DNA from: JAKQDH01 sp029558835 | GTDB taxonomy: Bacteria > Planctomycetota > Phycisphaerae > UBA1845 | Assembly: GCA_035356615.1 (NCBI GenBank) | Contig: DAOQSN010000040.1 | Span: 1-46,141 of the forward strand | Length of the DNA: 46,141 nucleotides | Direction: 5' to 3' | Part shown: piece after piece, positions 17,562 through 25,934 of the stretch | Position numbering within the stretch: position 1 is the stretch's first letter | Layout of the letters: each line of letters begins with the position of its first letter | The notes under the pieces: model-generated | Told to the model about the DNA's origin: nothing | Seen by the model: only the letters and a program-made list of their open reading frames with translations | Databases searched by the model: none | Made by a program: the position numbers and the translations under genes

Positions 17562-20230
17562 GAGCCGAAGCGCTCCTGCCATTCCTTCAAGCGACGCAGC
17601 GCGTCCAGCGGCGTCATCTGGTCGGGGTCCACGGCGCGAAAGGCCTCATAGAGTTCCTCGGCCGGGTCACGGAACAGCGGCAACTGCTTATCTTCCCGCG
17701 TGCGCCGGCGGGCCAGTTGCGGGGTGTGCGACTCCCGCGAGAAACCGCGCTGCAACTCCGCCAGGATTTCCTGACCGCGCCGCACGACGGGCACCGGCAC
17801 CCCCGCCAGCCGCGCCACGTGCACGCCGTAGCTCTTGTCCGCTCCGCCCTCCACAATGCGATGCAGGAACACGATCGCCTCTTCCTGCCCGGCCGCCCCC
17901 TGCACCTCGCGCACGGCCACGTTCAGGTTCCGCACGCCCTGCAGCAACTCCGCCAGCTCCGTCAGTTCGTGATAATGCGTCGCCACCAGCGTGCGGCAGC
18001 GGATCTCGTTGGTCAGGTGCTCCGTGATCGCCCAGGCCAGCGCCAGGCCGTCGAAGGTGCTCGTTCCCCTCCCTAACTCATCGAGGACCACCAGCGAGGC
18101 GTCGGTCGCGTGGCGCAGGATATTGGCAGCCTCGGTCATTTCCACCATGAACGTCGATTGCCCGCGCATCAGCTCATCGGAGGCTCCCACGCGGGCGAAG
18201 ATGCGGTCCGCCAGGGCGAAACTCATCGCCTCCGCCGGGACGAACGACCCCGTCTGCGCCAGCAGCACCAGCAGGGCCACCTGTCTGATATACGTGCTCT
18301 TGCCGGCCATGTTCGGCCCGGTAATTACCAAAACGCGGGCATGCTCGCGGTCCTGCAGGGTGTCATTGGGGACGAAGCGTTCCGCCAGGACCTGCTCCAG
18401 TACCGGGTGGCGCCCGGCCTGGATGTCCAGCCGGCCGGGGTCGTCGGTGATGGCCGGCCGGACGTAACGCCGTTCGCGGGCAAGCTGGGCCAGGCCGGCA
18501 ATGGCGTCCAGCCGGCCGACGGCGTCCGCTACCCGCAACAGGTCGGCGGTGCGCCCGGCGAGCTGCACGCGCAACTGCTCGAACAACTCGTACTCCAGTT
18601 CGCAGGCCCGCTCCTGGGCGGTCAGCGCGTCCTGCTCGAAGCGCTTCAGCTCGTCCGTGATGTAACGCTCGGCGTTCTTGACCGTCTGCTTGCGGACGTA
18701 GGTCGGCGGCACCTGCCCCTTGAAGGCGTTGGACACCTCGATGTAGTAGCCGAAGACGCGGTTGTAGCCGACCTTCAGCGACGCCAGGCCGGTGGCTTCG
18801 ATCTGCTGTTTCTGATACTGCGCCAGCCATTGTTGCCCATCGCGGCCCAGCGCGTGCAGTCGATCCAGCTCCGCGTGGAAGCCGTCGGCGATGATGCCGC
18901 CCTCCCGCAGGGCGAGCGGCGGATCATCACGCAGGGCGCGGCGCAGCAGATCGGCCAGGTCCTCCAGGCCCCGCATGTCGTCGGCGACCCGGCTCAGCCA
19001 CTGCACTTGCGTTTCGCGCAGTAGATTTCCGGCCGCGGGCAGTGTCTCCAGCGTGCGGCCCAAACCCTTCAGGTCGCGCGGATTCGCCCGCGCCAGGGCG
19101 ATGCGCGCGGTGATGCGTTCGACGTCGGCCATTTCCTTCAATAGTGCACGCAGGCGGCCGCGCGTCGAATCAGCTTCCAGCAGACAGGCCACGGCGTCCT
19201 GCCGCGCGACGATCTCGTCAGCCTTGGTCAAGGGGTAGCTGAGCCAATGGCGGAGCTTGCGGCCGCCGATGGGATGCACCGTCCGGTCCATGGCGTGCAG
19301 CAGCGTCCCGGCTCGTCCTTCGCCGCGCAGCGGCTGCGAAACTTCCAGGGCCCGCCAGGAGTTGGCGTCCACTTGCAGGTAATCAGCGCCGCTACGGCGA
19401 CGCAACGTAGCCAGGTGTCCCAGTGAGGTCTTCTGCGTCTCCTGCAAGTACTGCACGAGTGCCCCGGCCGCCGCCAGCCCCGGCGTAAACTCGTCAAAGC
19501 CGAATCCGGCCAGCGTGACCACGCCGAAGTGCTTGAGCAGCACCTGCTCCGCCTGATAGGCCGCGAACTCGTGGGCGGGGCGCGTTGTCACGCTGACGGG
19601 CAGCAGCTCCACGAGGCGATCAGCCCACGCGCGGGCGGGGGATTCCCGTTCCTCGTCGATGAGCAGCTCGGCCGGCGCCAGGCGCACCAGCTCATCGCGC
19701 AGGTTGGCTTCCTCGACCTCGACGACCTCGAAGCGTCCGCCGGCCAACTCGACCACGGCCAAGCCGACCTCCTTGCCGTGAAAGCACAGGGCCGCCAGCA
19801 GGTTGTCGTCGGCCGCGGGGAGCATGCCGGCATCGGTCAAGGTGCCGGCCGTGACGATACGTGTGACCTCCCGGCGTACGAGGCCCTTGGCCTCTTTCGG
19901 GTCTTCCACCTGCTCGGAGATGGCGACCTTGTAGCCGGCCGCCACCAGCTTGCGCAGGTACGTCTCCAGGGCATGATGGGGAACCCCCGCCAGCGGCACC
20001 GGGTTAGCGCCCTTGTCGCGTGAGGTGAGCGTCAGGCCCAGCACCTTCGCGCACAGCACGGCGTCTTCGTAGAAGGTCTCGTAGAAGTCGCCCATGCGGA
20101 AGAGCAGGATGGCATCGCCGACGCGGCGCTTCTGCTCGACGTACTGGCGCATGGCCGGCGTCAGCGCGTCCGGTTGAACACCGGCCAGGCTGGGCGAAGC
20201 AGCGGGCGGCTTGGTCTTTGACGATCGCAT
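17558..20230 (-). CDS. mutS: DNA mismatch repair protein MutS
   Basis: 890 residues. Mismatch-binding N-terminal domain with the Phe-x-Glu motif in LLFRMGDFYETFYEDA. Core/clamp domains follow (VGYNRVFGYYIEVSNAF). The C-terminal ATPase has Walker A GPNMAGKSTYIRQ (about residue 638), Walker B VVLDELGRGTSTFDG and VATHYHEL. It recognises mispaired bases and recruits MutL. Start ATG 20230 with GGGGGAAG upstream. Its stop overlaps the next gene's ATG by 4 bp. No mutL is in the window. Confidence 0.97.
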   Translation of the reverse strand: MRSSKTKPPAASPSLAGVQPDALTPAMRQYVEQKRRVGDAILLFRMGDFYETFYEDAVLCAKVLGLTLTSRDKGANPVPLAGVPHHALETYLRKLVAAGYKVAISEQVEDPKEAKGLVRREVTRIVTAGTLTDAGMLPAADDNLLAALCFHGKEVGLAVVELAGGRFEVVEVEEANLRDELVRLAPAELLIDEERESPARAWADRLVELLPVSVTTRPAHEFAAYQAEQVLLKHFGVVTLAGFGFDEFTPGLAAAGALVQYLQETQKTSLGHLATLRRRSGADYLQVDANSWRALEVSQPLRGEGRAGTLLHAMDRTVHPIGGRKLRHWLSYPLTKADEIVARQDAVACLLEADSTRGRLRALLKEMADVERITARIALARANPRDLKGLGRTLETLPAAGNLLRETQVQWLSRVADDMRGLEDLADLLRRALRDDPPLALREGGIIADGFHAELDRLHALGRDGQQWLAQYQKQQIEATGLASLKVGYNRVFGYYIEVSNAFKGQVPPTYVRKQTVKNAERYITDELKRFEQDALTAQERACELEYELFEQLRVQLAGRTADLLRVADAVGRLDAIAGLAQLARERRYVRPAITDDPGRLDIQAGRHPVLEQVLAERFVPNDTLQDREHARVLVITGPNMAGKSTYIRQVALLVLLAQTGSFVPAEAMSFALADRIFARVGASDELMRGQSTFMVEMTEAANILRHATDASLVVLDELGRGTSTFDGLALAWAITEHLTNEIRCRTLVATHYHELTELAELLQGVRNLNVAVREVQGAAGQEEAIVFLHRIVEGGADKSYGVHVARLAGVPVPVVRRGQEILAELQRGFSRESHTPQLARRRTREDKQLPLFRDPAEELYEAFRAVDPDQMTPLDALRRLKEWQERFGS

Positions 20231-20292
20231 CGAGATTGCGCTTCCCCCTTCCGGGCTCGACGCCGCACAGACGCCGATGCTGTCCTGAGCGC

Positions 20293-20748
20293 TTAGATGA
20301 GGCTCCCGCCGTCGGTAGTGTGCAAACCATGGTCCGCTGGGCGACCGTTTGCCCTCATGTACTCGAAGATACCTCCGAGTGTGACATTTCCCGAGACCAA
20401 CTGTTCGGGATACTCAGTCTTGTACTCGTCTTCGAGGTTCATAAGGAGTACTTCTGTCTCTATGCAGTCGCCGACCCGCCACCATGGGTACATCGCTCTG
20501 TAGACCCCCATCAGCTTGTCGTCCGGCGCGAACTTCAGGCGCTGCTGCTCTCGGAAGCCGAAGGCCTCGATGAAGATCGTCAAGAAGCGCCGAATCTCAG
20601 CGCCGGATGCGTCGGGGAACCTGCGTTTCCAGGCCCGCCCCATGCAGCCTCGGCCGCGATACGCCTTCGGCAGGTCATCACAAAGAACCGCATGGGCGCC
20701 TGCGGCGAGGAGATACGAGATCAGGACGATCCACATCCAGGTGCTCAT
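20293..20748 (-). CDS. Small membrane-anchored hypothetical protein
   Basis: 151 residues from ATG 20748; the longer frame upstream reads through a REP repeat and is unlikely to be coding. An N-terminal hydrophobic helix (MSTWMWIVLISYLLAAGAHA) is a membrane anchor or signal peptide. The rest is soluble and charged, with FAPDDKLMGVYRAMYPWW, DCIETEVLLMNLEDEY and NVTLGGIFEYMRANG. The last part is vaguely like small acyl-carrier-type domains, but I do not recognise the family. It lies 62 bp upstream of mutS on the same strand. Confidence 0.65.
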   Translation of the reverse strand: MSTWMWIVLISYLLAAGAHAVLCDDLPKAYRGRGCMGRAWKRRFPDASGAEIRRFLTIFIEAFGFREQQRLKFAPDDKLMGVYRAMYPWWRVGDCIETEVLLMNLEDEYKTEYPEQLVSGNVTLGGIFEYMRANGRPADHGLHTTDGGSLI

Positions 20749-20925
20749 GCCCGCTACCTCCCGACTGCGTCTCGCCCCGCTTCTGCTGCAGCCCAAGGGA
20801 CCATTCGGCTGCCTCCCTCCCGTGACCACCGCAGACCAGGAGGCTCTCCGCCCCCTGGAGGAGACTCTGCGCCCCTCCATTGGAATCCCCCGTCGCGGCG
20901 CCTGCAAGTCCGCTGCTGACGTGCT

Positions 20926-21021
20926 CAGACCCGCGGGCGCAAGCCCGTGGACACGGCCCACCCCGGCATGCGTCCGTGGGCGTCATTGCGTCCCGTGTCA
21001 CCGGGCTCGCGCCCGACGCTC
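20926..21021. repeat. REP doublet, copy 3, opposite orientation
   Basis: 96 bp related to the doublets at 16221 and 16369 but inverted. The end ACCGGGCTCGCGCCCGACGC matches the left half of copy 1 when read on the other strand; CCGCGGGCGCAAGCCCG at the other end matches its right half. The hairpins are slightly eroded and the middle is diverged. It lies between the hypothetical gene (minus) and the mnmA remnant (plus). Confidence 0.8.
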
Positions 21022-21054
21022 CCGCGCACCGTCGCCTTACCCCGCGCGGTTGCG

Positions 21055-21270
21055 TAGAATAGCGATGCCATGCCAGCGCAGCGGGAGAAGGTCGTAGTGG
21101 CCCTGAGCGGCGGGGTGGACTCCAGCGTCGCCGCCTGTCTGCTCGTCGAGCAGCGCGATCACGTGACGGATCTGTTCGCGCACGTCGGCATGGAGGCGGA
21201 GGCTCAGGCGTGCCTGCCTATCCCGCCGCCGGTTACGGCAGAGCCCATACCTCGGCGAGTTCTGCGCTGA
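21055..21270 (+). pseudogene. Truncated 5' copy of mnmA
   Basis: A 66-codon frame from ATG 21070 matches the first ~45 residues of the intact mnmA at 22096: KVVVALSGGVDSSVAACLLV against KVVVAMSGGVDSSVAACLLV. The DNA includes a 33-base identical run. Similarity extends upstream: TAGAAT-N9-ATG here and TACAAT-N9-ATG at the intact gene, so the promoter was copied too. After about 21215 the match is lost and the frame ends in unrelated sequence at 21270, overlapping the 3' end of the methyltransferase gene. Only the PP-loop remains; all thiolation cysteines are missing. Confidence 0.85.
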
Positions 21271-21808
21271 GCGCCAGAGCGGCAAACATGATACCGCCGG
21301 GAATCTCCGCGCAAGCGTCGCGCCACCGGACGACGAGGTCGAGCGAGTTGCCGCCTTGCCAGAATCGGGGCAGCAGGCGGGGCGTGCCCGCGCAATAGGC
21401 TTGCCACTCGGCACCGAAACTCGCCGCCAGATTCCGTTCCTCGATGCGGATCTTGACCGCGTAGGCGCCGACGCAACACAGCATGCTCGCCACGACGAAC
21501 GGGGTGTTCTGGGCGATGGTGCAGACGCCCAGCAACGCCAGCAGGCTGCCGAGGTACAGCGGATGTCGGCACCACGCGTACGGGCCGGTCTGCACGAGGC
21601 GCTTGCCCTTCCACGGCCGGATGTGAGCCCCGGCCCAAAGTCGCAGCGCCAACCCCAGCAGGACCACGGCCGCGCCGACGATGTCCACCAGTGTGTGCAG
21701 CGGCGTGGCATCGGCGAACCACTGGCGGCGGTACAGCATGGCAGCGCCTCCGGCTGCCGCCAACCAGCCCACCATCAGCAGCGCGCGCCAGCGTCGTGGA
21801 AATCTCAT
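21233..21808 (-). CDS. Isoprenylcysteine carboxyl methyltransferase-like membrane protein
   Basis: 191 residues with several hydrophobic helices (LLMVGWLAAAGGAAML, LVDIVGAAVVLLGLALRLW, LGSLLALLGVCTIA). The ICMT/phospholipid-methyltransferase signature is present: TGPYAWCRHPLYLGSLL, then EERNLAASFGAEWQAYCAGTPR. Family members are integral-membrane SAM-dependent methyltransferases. Bacterial homologues have varied, mostly unknown substrates. It lies on the minus strand between the broken and intact mnmA copies and may have arrived with the duplication event. Confidence 0.8.
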   Translation of the reverse strand: MRFPRRWRALLMVGWLAAAGGAAMLYRRQWFADATPLHTLVDIVGAAVVLLGLALRLWAGAHIRPWKGKRLVQTGPYAWCRHPLYLGSLLALLGVCTIAQNTPFVVASMLCCVGAYAVKIRIEERNLAASFGAEWQAYCAGTPRLLPRFWQGGNSLDLVVRWRDACAEIPGGIMFAALALSAELAEVWALP

Positions 21809-21922
21809 GGCATTCTCCCGGGCCGCGGAAGTAGGTTCTTGGCCATCCGCTCACGCACCACGTGTTGGCTCGCGTGGGGAGCAGCGCCCGGCCCCGGCGC
21901 TTGCCGCGCCGCGTCCATTGCA

Positions 21923-21943
21923 CTGGGGAGTCTACCTCCCCAG
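21923..21943. other. Hairpin upstream of mnmA
   Basis: CTGGGGAG-TCTAC-CTCCCCAG is a perfect 8-bp inverted repeat in the 287-bp gap between the divergent methyltransferase and mnmA genes. It lies far from either start; its role is unknown. Confidence 0.4.
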
Positions 21944-22056
21944 CGGCGCTCGTTCAAGTGTTCCGCCGGGCGAGCCATGCGGGGCGACTCCCCTCGCCCG
22001 AAACCCGTCCACTCGCGCGCGGGGTCGGCTCGCTCGGGATGACGCCGCCCCCACAC

Positions 22057-22086
22057 TTGGGGGGAGGGTCGGCGGGCGACTACAAT
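22057..22086 (+). promoter_or_regulatory. Promoter of mnmA
   Basis: TTGGGG (22057-22062), 18 bases, TACAAT (22081-22086), then 9 bases to ATG 22096. With no ribosome-binding site in CCGCGGACC, transcription probably starts at or next to the ATG. The same spacing occurs at the mnmA remnant. Confidence 0.5.
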
Positions 22087-22095
22087 CCGCGGACC

Positions 22096-23268
22096 ATGAA
22101 CGCGCAGCGTGGGAAAGTCGTGGTGGCCATGAGCGGCGGGGTGGACTCCAGCGTCGCCGCCTGCCTGCTGGTGGAGCAGGGCTTCGACGTGACGGGTCTG
22201 TTCATGCGCGTGGGCGCGGAACCGGTGGCGGAAGCGTTCCCGCCCGGGCGGGCTCCCGCGGCCGACACCCACCAGGGCTGTTGCAGCGCCGCCGACGCGG
22301 CCGACGCGCGTCACGTCGCCGGCATGCTCGGCATCCCGTTCTATGCCCTCAACTTCAAGGAGGACTTCGAGCGGATCATCGAGTACTTCGTCGACGAATA
22401 CGCCCGCGGACGCACGCCCAATCCGTGCATCCTGTGCAACGATCAACTCAAGTTCGGCAAGCTGCTCCGCTACGCCGACGCGATCGGCGCGCGGTACGTG
22501 GCCACCGGACACTACGCCCAGATTGAGCGGCGTCCGCAAGGACCGGTGCTGCGGCGGGGCGTCGATCCCGCGAAGGACCAGTCCTACGTTCTGTTCGCCA
22601 TCGACCGCAAGGCGCTGGGACGCATCCTGCTGCCGGTGGGCGGCCTGGAGAAGCCGGCGGTGCGGGACCTGGCGGCGCGCTACGGCCTGCCGAACCGCGA
22701 TAAGCCGGATTCCGTTGAAATCTGCTTCGTGCCGGACAACGATTACGCCCGCGTGGTGGCCGCGCGGCGCCCGGCGGCGTTTGTTCCCGGCGAAGTGCGT
22801 GACCCGGCCGGCAAGCTGCTCGGCCGGCACCGCGGCCTGCCCCATTACACGGTCGGCCAGCGCCGCGGCCTGGGCATCTCCGCGCCCGTGCCGCTGTACG
22901 TGACCGCCATCGACGTCGGTGCCAATACCGTGACACTCGGGCCACGGGCGGCACTGCTGCGTTGCGGGTTGCGCGCGGCGCAGGCGAACTTCCTGATCGA
23001 TCCGCCGGCGGCAACGTTCCGCGGGGAAGTGCAGATTCGGTACCTGCACCGGGCAGCGCCGGCCAGCGTGGAGTTGCTCGGCCAAGGGCAATTCCGGGTT
23101 TGGTTCGACGAGCCGCAGGCGGCCATCACGCCGGGCCAGGCGGCCGTTATCTACGACGGCGACGTCGTAATCGGCGGCGGCTGGATCGAGCAGGCGGAAA
23201 ACGGCAAGGCGCCGGAGGGCAGCAGTCTGTCGGGTGGCATGCCTACCCGCGACAGCCGTCGCGGGTAG
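22096..23268 (+). CDS. mnmA: tRNA-specific 2-thiouridylase MnmA
   Basis: 390 residues from ATG 22096 (an upstream extension is open but lacks family sequence). The PP-loop ATP pyrophosphatase motif SGGVDSS is at residues 13-19. The catalytic cysteines are Cys111 in NPCILCN and Cys210 in SVEICFVPD. Other landmarks are ATGHYAQIE, KDQSYVLFAI and HYTVGQRRGLGIS. It adds sulfur to uridine 34 of Lys/Glu/Gln tRNAs in the cytoplasm. The last dozen residues (SGGMPTRDSRRG) come from a palindromic repeat, and the TAG stop is inside its right arm. A broken paralogue lies 1 kb upstream. Confidence 0.95.
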   Translation: MNAQRGKVVVAMSGGVDSSVAACLLVEQGFDVTGLFMRVGAEPVAEAFPPGRAPAADTHQGCCSAADAADARHVAGMLGIPFYALNFKEDFERIIEYFVDEYARGRTPNPCILCNDQLKFGKLLRYADAIGARYVATGHYAQIERRPQGPVLRRGVDPAKDQSYVLFAIDRKALGRILLPVGGLEKPAVRDLAARYGLPNRDKPDSVEICFVPDNDYARVVAARRPAAFVPGEVRDPAGKLLGRHRGLPHYTVGQRRGLGISAPVPLYVTAIDVGANTVTLGPRAALLRCGLRAAQANFLIDPPAATFRGEVQIRYLHRAAPASVELLGQGQFRVWFDEPQAAITPGQAAVIYDGDVVIGGGWIEQAENGKAPEGSSLSGGMPTRDSRRG

Positions 23269-23273
23269 GCATG
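23238..23273. repeat. 16-bp-stem hairpin containing the mnmA stop codon
   Basis: CATGCCTACCCGCGAC-AGCC-GTCGCGGGTAGGCATG form: two perfect 16-base arms around a 4-base loop. TAG 23266-23268 lies in the right arm. Upstream CGGGTGGCATGC is shared with the repeat at 11761. It may act as a terminator; it looks like an inserted REP-type element. Confidence 0.85.
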
Positions 23274-23362
23274 TTCCTGCCCTGGGGTGTGGATCCTCGC
23301 CTCCCTTACCTTCACCCCTGGCGCGGCCACCCGCAAGTCCAGGGCCGGCGCAGAGACGCAAT

Positions 23363-24370
23363 ATGAGGTTGCTTGTTCTTCATGCCGGGGCCCTCGGGGA
23401 TTGTGCGCTGACGCTGCACGCCATCGCCGGCCTGCGGTCGGCCGCCCCCGACGTTCGGGTGACCCTCGCGGCCCGCTCCCCGCTGGCCCCATGGGCGGCC
23501 GGGCACGGGCTCATCGACCGGGCGGTCGATCTGGAAAGCCTCAGCCTGCACCCGTTCTACAGCGCGGCCGCCGAGGCCGTCTGCGGGCCGCAGACGCTGC
23601 GGTTCCTGCGTGACTTCGACCGCGTCATCAGCTTCCTCGGCGGACCGGAGGAGACAGTGTCGCGGCGTCTGCGCGCGGCGGTCGGCGACCGCGTGGTGGT
23701 TGTCGATCCGAAGCCGGACGCCGTCACCGAGGCAACGGGCAGGCACATCACACAGCAATGGGCGGCCGCCCTTACAGCGCAGGATGTTGCGGTGGATGCG
23801 ACCGCACAGGCGTATATACCGCGCCCAGCGGGCGGGCCGGCGCCGCCGCGTCGGCAGCACGCTCCCGAGGCGCTCACTTCCACCGAGCGTGCCATTATCT
23901 GTCACCCGGGGAGCGGTTCGGCGCACAAGTGCTGTACGCTCGACGCCTGGGAAGCGGTGGTCGGCCTGCTGCGCGAAGCAGGGCATTCAGTGTGGTGGAT
24001 GACAGGCCCGGCTGAAGCGGACCGCCTCGGTGCCGCCGCGCTGGAACGGCTGGCGGCGACCGCGCCGCTCGTCCGCCTCGAGTCGGTGGTCGAAGCCGCG
24101 GAAGCTGTTCGGCTGGCCGACTGTTTCATCGGCCACGACGCCGGGATGACACACGTGGCCGGCATCACCGGCGTCCTCACGATCGCGGTCTTCGGCCCCA
24201 CCGACCCCGCGGTATGGCGTCCCCTCGGCCGGGCCTGTCGGATTGTGGGATTCCCCCGCGCCCCTGAGCCGCTGCTCACCTGGGCGCGGGGGATTGCTCG
24301 CCTGGCCCCTGTCTCCTCCCCGCGGCTTCCGTCGGGACCCTCCTCTCCCCTGGGGGAGAGGGCCGGGTGA
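23363..24370 (+). CDS. Glycosyltransferase family 9 (heptosyltransferase-like)
   Basis: 335 residues from ATG 23363, where the GT9 start MRLLVLHAGALGDCALTLHA begins. GT-B fold; donor-site landmarks are ICHPGSGSAHKCC (about residue 177), LADCFIGHDAGMTHVAG and VFGPTDPAVWRP. The family transfers heptose or other sugars from nucleotide donors onto lipopolysaccharide core at the inner membrane. The acceptor here cannot be told. The C-terminal tail (SPRLPSGPSSPLGERAG) is encoded by a repeat hairpin and the stop lies just past it. It starts 94 bp after mnmA, with no strong ribosome-binding site. Confidence 0.85.
   Translation: MRLLVLHAGALGDCALTLHAIAGLRSAAPDVRVTLAARSPLAPWAAGHGLIDRAVDLESLSLHPFYSAAAEAVCGPQTLRFLRDFDRVISFLGGPEETVSRRLRAAVGDRVVVVDPKPDAVTEATGRHITQQWAAALTAQDVAVDATAQAYIPRPAGGPAPPRRQHAPEALTSTERAIICHPGSGSAHKCCTLDAWEAVVGLLREAGHSVWWMTGPAEADRLGAAALERLAATAPLVRLESVVEAAEAVRLADCFIGHDAGMTHVAGITGVLTIAVFGPTDPAVWRPLGRACRIVGFPRAPEPLLTWARGIARLAPVSSPRLPSGPSSPLGERAG
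24342..24361. repeat. CCTCTCCCC hairpin at the end of the GT9 gene
   Basis: CCTCTCCCC-TG-GGGGAGAGG, a 9-bp stem, lies 7 bases before the TGA of the glycosyltransferase. This CTCTCCC/GGGAGAG motif followed by GGCCGGGTGAGGGGG is a widespread type of bacterial intergenic repeat. It may also end transcription. Confidence 0.7.
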
Positions 24371-24482
24371 GGGGGTACTTTGTGCGATCTCGACCCTCCC
24401 CCCGCCTCACCCTGTGCCCCGGACGCACGCCGTCGGGGAGGTTGAGTGCATGGCGCCAGGCAGCACGTGAACGAAAACTCGC

Positions 24483-25934
24483 CTACGCTCCTTTCCGCGT
24501 GAACTGTTCCTCCAGTTCCTGGATCAACTCCGCGAGGTTCTGCTGCCGCTGGCCCACCGGAGTCATCCACCGCACCACGCAGTTCGCCTGCAACTGACCC
24601 GAAATCCTCCGGTTCGCCAGGATCACCGTGGAGTGGTTCTTGTTGCCCATGAAGCGCCCGATCTCAGGGTAACTCATCGTCGTGTGCTTGCGCGACAGGT
24701 ACATCGTGATCGCCCGGGCCAGGGCAATCGTCCGGGTTTTCCGCGACGTGTGCAGGTCGGCCGGGTTGAGCCCGAAGAAGATGGCCACGCTGCTCTCGAT
24801 GTCCGCCAGCATGACCACCGGCGCCGTCTGCCGCACCAACTCGCGCAAGGCCCGCTCCGCCAGCGCCACGGTCAGGGCCTCACCCGTCTGCCGCGCCTGA
24901 TGTACCACGCGCAGCAGCGCGCCTTCCAACTCGCGCATATTGGAACGAACGTTGGCCGCGATGTGCTGAATGACTGCTTCGCCGACCTCGACCTGCATCC
25001 GCCGGGCGCGCCGCCGGAGCACTTCCGCCCGCGTCGAGGCATCGGGCGCGTCGATGCGCACCACCATCCCCGAGGCGAAGCGACTCACCAGCGACTCGGA
25101 GAAGTGCCCGATCATCTTCGGCGAGGCGTCCGAAGCCAGCACTACCTGCTTGCCCGCCGCCTCGACGCTCTGATAGGTGTGCAGGAACTCCTCCTGTGTG
25201 CCCCGCTTGTTGGCCAGGAAGTGAACGTCGTCGATGATCAGCACGTCGAGGTTGCGATAACGGTCCCGGAATGCTTCCTGCTCCTTGGCCTTGATGGCGT
25301 ACACGTAGTCGTTGGTGAACTCCTCGCCGGACACGTAGCGACAGCGGAAACGCGGGTCGCGTTCCTGTAAGGCGTTGGCGATTCCCTGGAGCAGATGGGT
25401 TTTGCCCACCCCACACCCGCCGTGCACAAATAGCGGGTTGTATTGTTCCCCGGGATGCTCGATGGCGCTGAGCGCCGCGGCATAGGCTAGCTGATTGCAC
25501 GGACCGACAACGAAGTCCTCCATCTTCCCGCGCAGCGTCCGCCCCGCCGGCAGACCGCCCAACTGCTTATGCAGCCTGGCGACCCGCTCCGGATTGTTGG
25601 CGATGTAGTCGACCTGTCGGTCAGGTTGCCGCTTGCCCAGCCCCTTCGCCAGCGCCGGCTCCACCGTGAAACTCAGCGTGAACTCCTGGCCGGCAACCTC
25701 CCGCGCCGCCTCGCCGATCGCCTCGGCAAAATGCCGCTCAATCCACTCCGCAATAAACGGGTTCGGAGCGCTTACCCGCAGATAGCCGTCCGCGAACGTG
25801 AACCGGGTGACGTTCTTGAACCACACCCCGTACCGCTGCGGTCCGACCTTCTCCGCGATCCGCGCCGCCAAGCGGGCGACCGCGTCGTCTGCGCACGTGA
25901 CCACCGGTAGCTCCTCGGTAAGGACAGGAACCAC
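24483..25934 (-). CDS. dnaA: Chromosomal replication initiator protein DnaA
   Basis: 483 residues from GTG 25934 with GGGAGAGGG just upstream. Domain I is WFKNVTRFTFADGYLRVSAP; there is a short linker; the AAA+ domain III has Walker A GGCGVGKTHLLQ (about residue 171), Walker B VLIIDDVHFLANK and sensor SRFASGMVV. Domain IV carries the DnaA-box-binding signature RKHTTMSYPEIGRFMGNKNH. It opens the origin and loads the replicative helicase. No dnaN, gyrase or rpmH lies beside it, so this is not the classical dnaA-dnaN arrangement. Confidence 0.97.
   Translation of the reverse strand: MVPVLTEELPVVTCADDAVARLAARIAEKVGPQRYGVWFKNVTRFTFADGYLRVSAPNPFIAEWIERHFAEAIGEAAREVAGQEFTLSFTVEPALAKGLGKRQPDRQVDYIANNPERVARLHKQLGGLPAGRTLRGKMEDFVVGPCNQLAYAAALSAIEHPGEQYNPLFVHGGCGVGKTHLLQGIANALQERDPRFRCRYVSGEEFTNDYVYAIKAKEQEAFRDRYRNLDVLIIDDVHFLANKRGTQEEFLHTYQSVEAAGKQVVLASDASPKMIGHFSESLVSRFASGMVVRIDAPDASTRAEVLRRRARRMQVEVGEAVIQHIAANVRSNMRELEGALLRVVHQARQTGEALTVALAERALRELVRQTAPVVMLADIESSVAIFFGLNPADLHTSRKTRTIALARAITMYLSRKHTTMSYPEIGRFMGNKNHSTVILANRRISGQLQANCVVRWMTPVGQRQQNLAELIQELEEQFTRKGA

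Noticed and set aside
21805..23361. 518-codon minus-strand open frame
   Set aside because: Antisense to mnmA; composition typical of a shadow frame.
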